Shown here: one piece after another, positions 60,275 through 64,000 of the stretch
How the letters are laid out: every line of letters begins with the position of its first letter
Numbering within the stretch: the first letter of the stretch is position 1
Assembly (NCBI RefSeq): GCF_016213215.1
Contig: NZ_JACRAW010000046.1
Span: forward strand, 1 to 64,000
Reading direction: 5' to 3'
Length of the DNA: 64,000 nucleotides
Origin: Bradyrhizobium sp.
GTDB taxonomy: Bacteria > Pseudomonadota > Alphaproteobacteria > Rhizobiales > Xanthobacteraceae
Notes under the pieces: generated by a model
What the model was told of the DNA's origin: nothing
Databases searched by the model: none
The model's input: only the letters and a program-made list of their open reading frames with translations
Translations under genes and position numbers: made by a program

Positions 60275-62863
60275 GTGCTGACAGGTATTGTCATATCGAT
60301 CGTCAGGACCTGCACCCGTTTTGCCAAGCTGGTCCTCGTCGTCGGGCTCGTCCTTGCGGTCGCGGCAGGGTTCTACGCGACCCGCCATTTTTCCATCAAT
60401 ACCGACATCAACACCCTGATCTCGGACAAGCTCGATTGGCGCCAGCGCGACCAGCAGTTCGAACGCGCCTTCGATCGCGAGTCCACCATCCTGGCGGTCG
60501 TGGAGGGCGCGACGCCCGAATTGACGACCGCGGCGGCCGCAGCGCTCGCCGACAGGCTGAAGGGCGACAAGACGCACTTTCAATCGCTTGCCCAGCTCGG
60601 AAGCGGCGAGTTCTTCGAGAGGAACGGGCTGCTGTTCCTGCCGGTCGACGAGGTCGCCAGCCTCACCGGACAGTTCGAATCCGCCGCGCCGCTGATCGAA
60701 ATCATGGCGGGTGATCCCTCCATCCGGGGTCTCACCGGTGCGCTTGAGACCGGGCTGGCCGGCGTCAAGCGCGGGCAGGTGAAGCTCGACGGTACCGAGC
60801 GGCCGTTCAACCTGATCGCGCAGACGGTCGAGACAGCCCTTGCCAAGGGCAACGCCACCTTTTCCTGGCGCGAGCTCGTCAGCGACAAGCCTCTGACCGA
60901 CTCCGACAAGCGCGCCTTCATCGAGTTCAAGCCGGTCCTCGACTATAAAGCGCTTGAGCCGGGCAGGGCGGCAACCGACGCGATCCGGCAGGCGGCAGCA
61001 GAGCTCGACTTTCCGGGCAAGTACCAGGCGCGGGTACGGCTGACCGGACCGGTGCCGATCGCCAACGAGGAATACTCGACGGTTCAGGAGGGCGCCATCG
61101 TGAACGGCATCGGCACGATCGTCGTGGTGCTGTTCATCCTGTGGCTCGCGCTGCATTCGGCCAAGATCATCTTCGCGGTGTTCGTCAACCTCTTCATCGG
61201 CCTTGCCATCACGACGGCGCTCGGGTTGGTGCTGGTCGGCTCGCTCAACCTGCTGTCGATCGCGTTCGCGGTCCTCTTCGTCGGCCTCGGCGTCGACTTC
61301 GGCATCCAGTTCAGCGTGCGCTACCGCTCGGAGCGCTTCAAGAACGACAACCTCGACCTCTCGCTCGCCCAGGCGGCCAAGCGCTCGGCGGTGCCGCTGT
61401 CGCTGGCCGCGATGGCGACCGCGGCCGGCTTCCTGTGCTTCATGCCGACCGACTACAAGGGCATATCCGAGCTCGGCGAGATCGCCGGTATGGGCATGCT
61501 GGTGGCGTTCATCACCAGCATCACGGTGCTTCCGGCCCTGCTCAAGCTGCTCAACCCGCCCGGCGAGAGCGAGCCGGTGGGCTACGCCTTCCTGGCGCCG
61601 CTTGATCGCTTTCTGGAGAGGCACCGCGTTCCGATCGTTGCCGGCACGCTCTTGGTGGCGCTCGCGGGGCTGCCGCTGCTCTACTACATGAAGTTCGACT
61701 TCAACCCGATGAACCTGCGCAATCCGAACGCCGAGTCGATCGCGACCTTCCTCGATCTGCGCAAGGATCCGAACACGGGTGCCAACGCGATCAACGTGCT
61801 GACGCAATCGGAAGCGGAGGCAGGGCAGGTCGCGGCGAAGCTGGAGAAGCTGCCGGAAGTGCTGCGCGTGATGTCGCTCGACAGTCTTGTGCCGCCGGAT
61901 CAGTCGCCGAAGCTGAAGCTGATTGCGCAGGGGGCCAAGGTCCTTGGTCCCGCGCTCAACCCGGATTCGATCGATCCATCGCCTTCGGACCAGGAGAACG
62001 TTGAATCGCTGAAGTCCTCGGTCGACAACCTGCGCAGGACCGCCGGCGACGGCAAAGGCCCGGGTGCCGTCGCTTCGCGGCGTCTCGCCGACGCGCTCGA
62101 GAAGCTCGCGGACTCCAACGAACAGATGCGCAACAAGGTGCAGGCGATCTTCGTCGTTCCGATGAAGATCATGTTCGATCAGCTCAAGAACGCCACGCAG
62201 GCCGAGCCGGTCAGCCTGAAGACGCTGCCGCCCGAGCTGGTCGCGGACTGGAAGAGCAAGGACGGGCTGATCCGTGTCCAGGCTCTGCCCCGCGGCGATC
62301 CGAACGACAACGACACCTTGCGCAAGTTCGCGGCAGCCGTCCTCGCCGCCGCGCCGACCGCGATCGGCGGTCCCGTGTCGATCCTCAAGTCCGGCGATAC
62401 CGTCGTCAGCGCGTTCGTTCACGCCGGCATCTACGCGCTTCTCGTGATCGGCCTGTTGCTGTGGATCACCTTGCGCCGGATCACCGACGTCGCCATGACA
62501 TTGGTGCCGCTCTTGGTCGCTGGCGCGGTCACCATGGAAATCTGCGTGCTGATCGGGTTGCCGCTGAACTTCGCCAACATCGTCGCGCTGCCGCTGCTGC
62601 TCGGCGTCGGCGTCGCGTTCAAGATCTATTATGTCGTGGCCTGGCGGTCAGGCAGGACAAACCTGCTGCAGACGAGCCTCACGCGCGCGATTTTTTTCAG
62701 CGCCATGACGACGGCCACCGCTTTCGGCAGCTTGTGGCTGTCGAGCCATCCCGGCACATCCAGCATGGGAAAGTTGCTTGCGCTTTCGCTGCTGACGACG
62801 CTCGCCGCGGTCCTGCTGTTTCAGCCCGCGCTAATGGGAAAACCCCGCGAGATCGGGGAGTAG
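60275..62863 (+). CDS. hpnN: HpnN, hopanoid-associated RND transporter
   Basis: An 862-residue RND-superfamily inner-membrane transporter needed to move hopanoids to the outer membrane. It has one helix at about 16-34, a first periplasmic part, a block of helices (about 275-430, with FVGLGVDFGIQFSVRYRSE), another helix near 455, a second periplasmic part, and a final helix block (about 715-855). Length and order match HpnN. It starts with GTG at 60275 after AAGAAAGAAGAG; the ATG two bases earlier runs into a stop at once. Its end overlaps the DUF2147 gene on the other strand by 33 bases. Confidence 0.92.
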   Translation: MLTGIVISIVRTCTRFAKLVLVVGLVLAVAAGFYATRHFSINTDINTLISDKLDWRQRDQQFERAFDRESTILAVVEGATPELTTAAAAALADRLKGDKTHFQSLAQLGSGEFFERNGLLFLPVDEVASLTGQFESAAPLIEIMAGDPSIRGLTGALETGLAGVKRGQVKLDGTERPFNLIAQTVETALAKGNATFSWRELVSDKPLTDSDKRAFIEFKPVLDYKALEPGRAATDAIRQAAAELDFPGKYQARVRLTGPVPIANEEYSTVQEGAIVNGIGTIVVVLFILWLALHSAKIIFAVFVNLFIGLAITTALGLVLVGSLNLLSIAFAVLFVGLGVDFGIQFSVRYRSERFKNDNLDLSLAQAAKRSAVPLSLAAMATAAGFLCFMPTDYKGISELGEIAGMGMLVAFITSITVLPALLKLLNPPGESEPVGYAFLAPLDRFLERHRVPIVAGTLLVALAGLPLLYYMKFDFNPMNLRNPNAESIATFLDLRKDPNTGANAINVLTQSEAEAGQVAAKLEKLPEVLRVMSLDSLVPPDQSPKLKLIAQGAKVLGPALNPDSIDPSPSDQENVESLKSSVDNLRRTAGDGKGPGAVASRRLADALEKLADSNEQMRNKVQAIFVVPMKIMFDQLKNATQAEPVSLKTLPPELVADWKSKDGLIRVQALPRGDPNDNDTLRKFAAAVLAAAPTAIGGPVSILKSGDTVVSAFVHAGIYALLVIGLLLWITLRRITDVAMTLVPLLVAGAVTMEICVLIGLPLNFANIVALPLLLGVGVAFKIYYVVAWRSGRTNLLQTSLTRAIFFSAMTTATAFGSLWLSSHPGTSSMGKLLALSLLTTLAAVLLFQPALMGKPREIGE

Positions 62864-63451
62864 ACAGATATCGCCGACGGCGTCGGCCGGCTGGCCTTTC
62901 TGGCCGGCCTTGGCGGAAGGGTTTGCCGAGCCGGTGGTCTTCGGGGCGGGGGCGCCGGTCGCCATCTTGGGCGCCGGGCCGGTCGTCTTTGGCGCGCCCT
63001 TGGCCAGGCTGTTGGCGGGACTCGATGGAATCGGCGGCCCCACGCGCGTCCAGGTCTCGCCGCCGCACAGGAAGCCCAGTACGCAGCCCTTGATTTCGAG
63101 CTGGTCGGTGCCGATGGGCGTAATCGTCGAGCTGTAGAGCTGCCCGTCCTTGGCGTTATAGACTTGGCCCTCCCACTGGTCGGCGCCGGGCTTCTTCTTC
63201 ATATCGAGCAGGATTGGCATACCGAGGGTTGGCCTGTCCTTTTTTGAAACATCGGGGTTGTTGTCATCGCGACCGCCCGGCGTCTTCTCCCAGGAGATCA
63301 CGCCCCACATGCTGCCGCTACATTGCGCAACCCGGATGTTGGCCACGCCGTCCGCCACGCGCCAATCACCGGTGGGGTCCGCCGCCAGGGCCGTTGTTAA
63401 CGTCGTGCAACAGCTCGCCAGTATAAGTCCGGAGTAAATGATCGAACGCAT
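62831..63451 (-). CDS. DUF2147 domain secreted protein
   Basis: A 206-residue secreted protein. A signal peptide (about 1-24, ending TALA) precedes a DUF2147 domain: GDWRVADGVANIRVAQCSGSMWGVISWEK, LDMKKKPGADQWEGQVYNAKDGQLYSSTI, LEIKGCVLGFLCGGETWTR. A low-complexity Pro/Ala/Lys/Thr linker (about 145-190) follows. DUF2147 proteins are periplasmic and of unknown role. The start at 63451 follows GAGGGAAAATC. It converges with hpnN, overlapping by 33 bases, and is divergent from hpnO. Confidence 0.83.
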   Translation of the reverse strand: MRSIIYSGLILASCCTTLTTALAADPTGDWRVADGVANIRVAQCSGSMWGVISWEKTPGGRDDNNPDVSKKDRPTLGMPILLDMKKKPGADQWEGQVYNAKDGQLYSSTITPIGTDQLEIKGCVLGFLCGGETWTRVGPPIPSSPANSLAKGAPKTTGPAPKMATGAPAPKTTGSANPSAKAGQKGQPADAVGDICLLPDLAGFSH

Positions 63452-63575
63452 GATTTTCCCTCGGCAGTGCAACATGAATGAAAGCTGTGCTTGCGAAGAT
63501 GGTCCGAAAAAGGGCAAAAGGCCGCACGAAGTTTTTTCTGTTGACCAAACAGCCAACAACCGAAGTATGTAGCGG

Positions 63576-64000
63576 ATGCCAGGTTCAAATCTAGACGTTT
63601 CCGGGATCTTCGCGGAGCGGCACGCGCAGCGCGGTTCCATGCACTCGCGCTATTTGAACGAGCAACTCGTCCGCGTCCTAAGAACCATCGGATACGACGT
63701 GGGATTTCAGAAGGGGCAGGGCCAGTACCTCTTCGACCCTGACGGCGAGCGCTATCTTGATCTGCTCAGCGGCTTCGGCGTCTTTGCGATCGGGCGCAAC
63801 CATCCCGTGCTGCGCGATGCGCTGAAAAGCGTGTTGGACGCTGATCTGCCCAACCTCGTGCAGTTCGATCTTTCCACGCTCGCGGGCGTGCTCGCTGAGC
63901 GCCTGCTCAAGTACATGCCCTACCTCGACAAGGTGTTCTTCGCCAACTCGGGCTCCGAGACGGTCGAGGCAGCGATCAAGTTCGCGCGCGGCGCGACGGG
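63576..64000 (+). CDS. hpnO: Class III aminotransferase, HpnO-like (N-terminal part)
   Basis: The first 141 codons of a PLP-dependent class III aminotransferase, open at the right edge. It begins MPGSNLDVSGIFAERHAQRG and has GQGQYLFDPDGERYLDLLSGFGVFAIGRNHP and VFFANSGSETVEAAIKFAR, the family's N-terminal signature. Next to hpnN it matches HpnO, which forms aminobacteriohopanetriol from a ribosylhopane-derived aldehyde. The PLP lysine lies outside the window. HpnO is assigned by context; ornithine-type aminotransferases have a similar N-terminus. Confidence 0.75.
   Translation, partial: MPGSNLDVSGIFAERHAQRGSMHSRYLNEQLVRVLRTIGYDVGFQKGQGQYLFDPDGERYLDLLSGFGVFAIGRNHPVLRDALKSVLDADLPNLVQFDLSTLAGVLAERLLKYMPYLDKVFFANSGSETVEAAIKFARGAT

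Noticed and set aside
60119..62422. A 767-codon reverse-strand frame
   Set aside because: It is the antisense of hpnN; the composition is typical of a shadow frame and no motif is present.
1..64000. CRISPR arrays, tRNA or rRNA genes, insertion sequences, phage genes
   Set aside because: No regularly spaced repeats, cloverleaf-type sequences, transposase or integrase motifs were seen by eye. A tRNAscan or ISfinder search could still find a short item.

Overview
The window is high-GC DNA with the gene content, hopanoid genes and intergenic palindromic repeats of a Bradyrhizobium-like alphaproteobacterium (Nitrobacteraceae); this assignment is an inference from content, not from a marker gene. 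No rRNA, tRNA, CRISPR array, transposase or phage gene was recognised. Coding density is high and most genes have a clear purine-rich ribosome binding site.

Positions 1-25000 form a catabolic region for CoA-linked acids. It holds two acyl-CoA dehydrogenases, four enoyl-CoA hydratases, two AMP-forming acyl-CoA ligases, a DECR1-like 2,4-dienoyl-CoA reductase, two other SDRs, a thiolase-like protein with its DUF35 partner, and PEP carboxylase. At its core is an overlapping gene pair (a sugar-kinase-like phosphotransferase and a small DUF6285-type protein) near an ACAD10/11-type dehydrogenase. That is the split form of the levulinate/4-hydroxyacid pathway (LvaA, LvaB, LvaC), in which a 4-hydroxyacyl-CoA is phosphorylated and dephosphorylated on the way to beta-oxidation. 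Accessory genes are yghU, a GNAT-GFA fusion, an SMP-30 lactonase with a Tat-like signal, and an amidase plus DUF2848 pair.

Positions 25000-45200 are mixed. There is a degenerate GT51 glycosyltransferase, a DNA-repair pair of 2OG oxygenases (the second is AlkB), a TPP enzyme, and a homoprotocatechuate meta-cleavage lower pathway (FAH-type hydrolase, HpcC-like dehydrogenase, HpcD, HpaH, divergent HpaR, HpcH-type aldolase) without its ring-opening dioxygenase. These are followed by a UxaA-type dehydratase, an alpha/beta hydrolase, 3-hydroxybutyryl-CoA dehydrogenase, a GNAT, HdeD and LapA-like membrane proteins, FolE, a Rieske-FAD reductase and a chemoreceptor.

Positions 45486-64000 are the hopanoid region. 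The ethanolamine ammonia-lyase genes eutB and eutC are separated by a gene for HpnP, the B12/radical-SAM hopanoid C-2 methylase, followed by an RND/MMPL exporter. Further along are hpnC-hpnD-hpnE (squalene synthesis), hpnG, then hpnH and ispH on the other strand, hpnN behind a consensus EcfG (general stress response) promoter, and the start of hpnO. The squalene-hopene cyclase gene shc (hpnF), normally between hpnE and hpnG, is absent. In its place are about 345 bases in which a decayed 3' end of shc can still be read (TAWALL, then the GFP.VFYLRYHGY...FPLWA.ARYRNL tail broken by small indels). This is the most notable observation: the rest of the hopanoid cluster looks intact, so the cyclase must be elsewhere, replaced, or lost.
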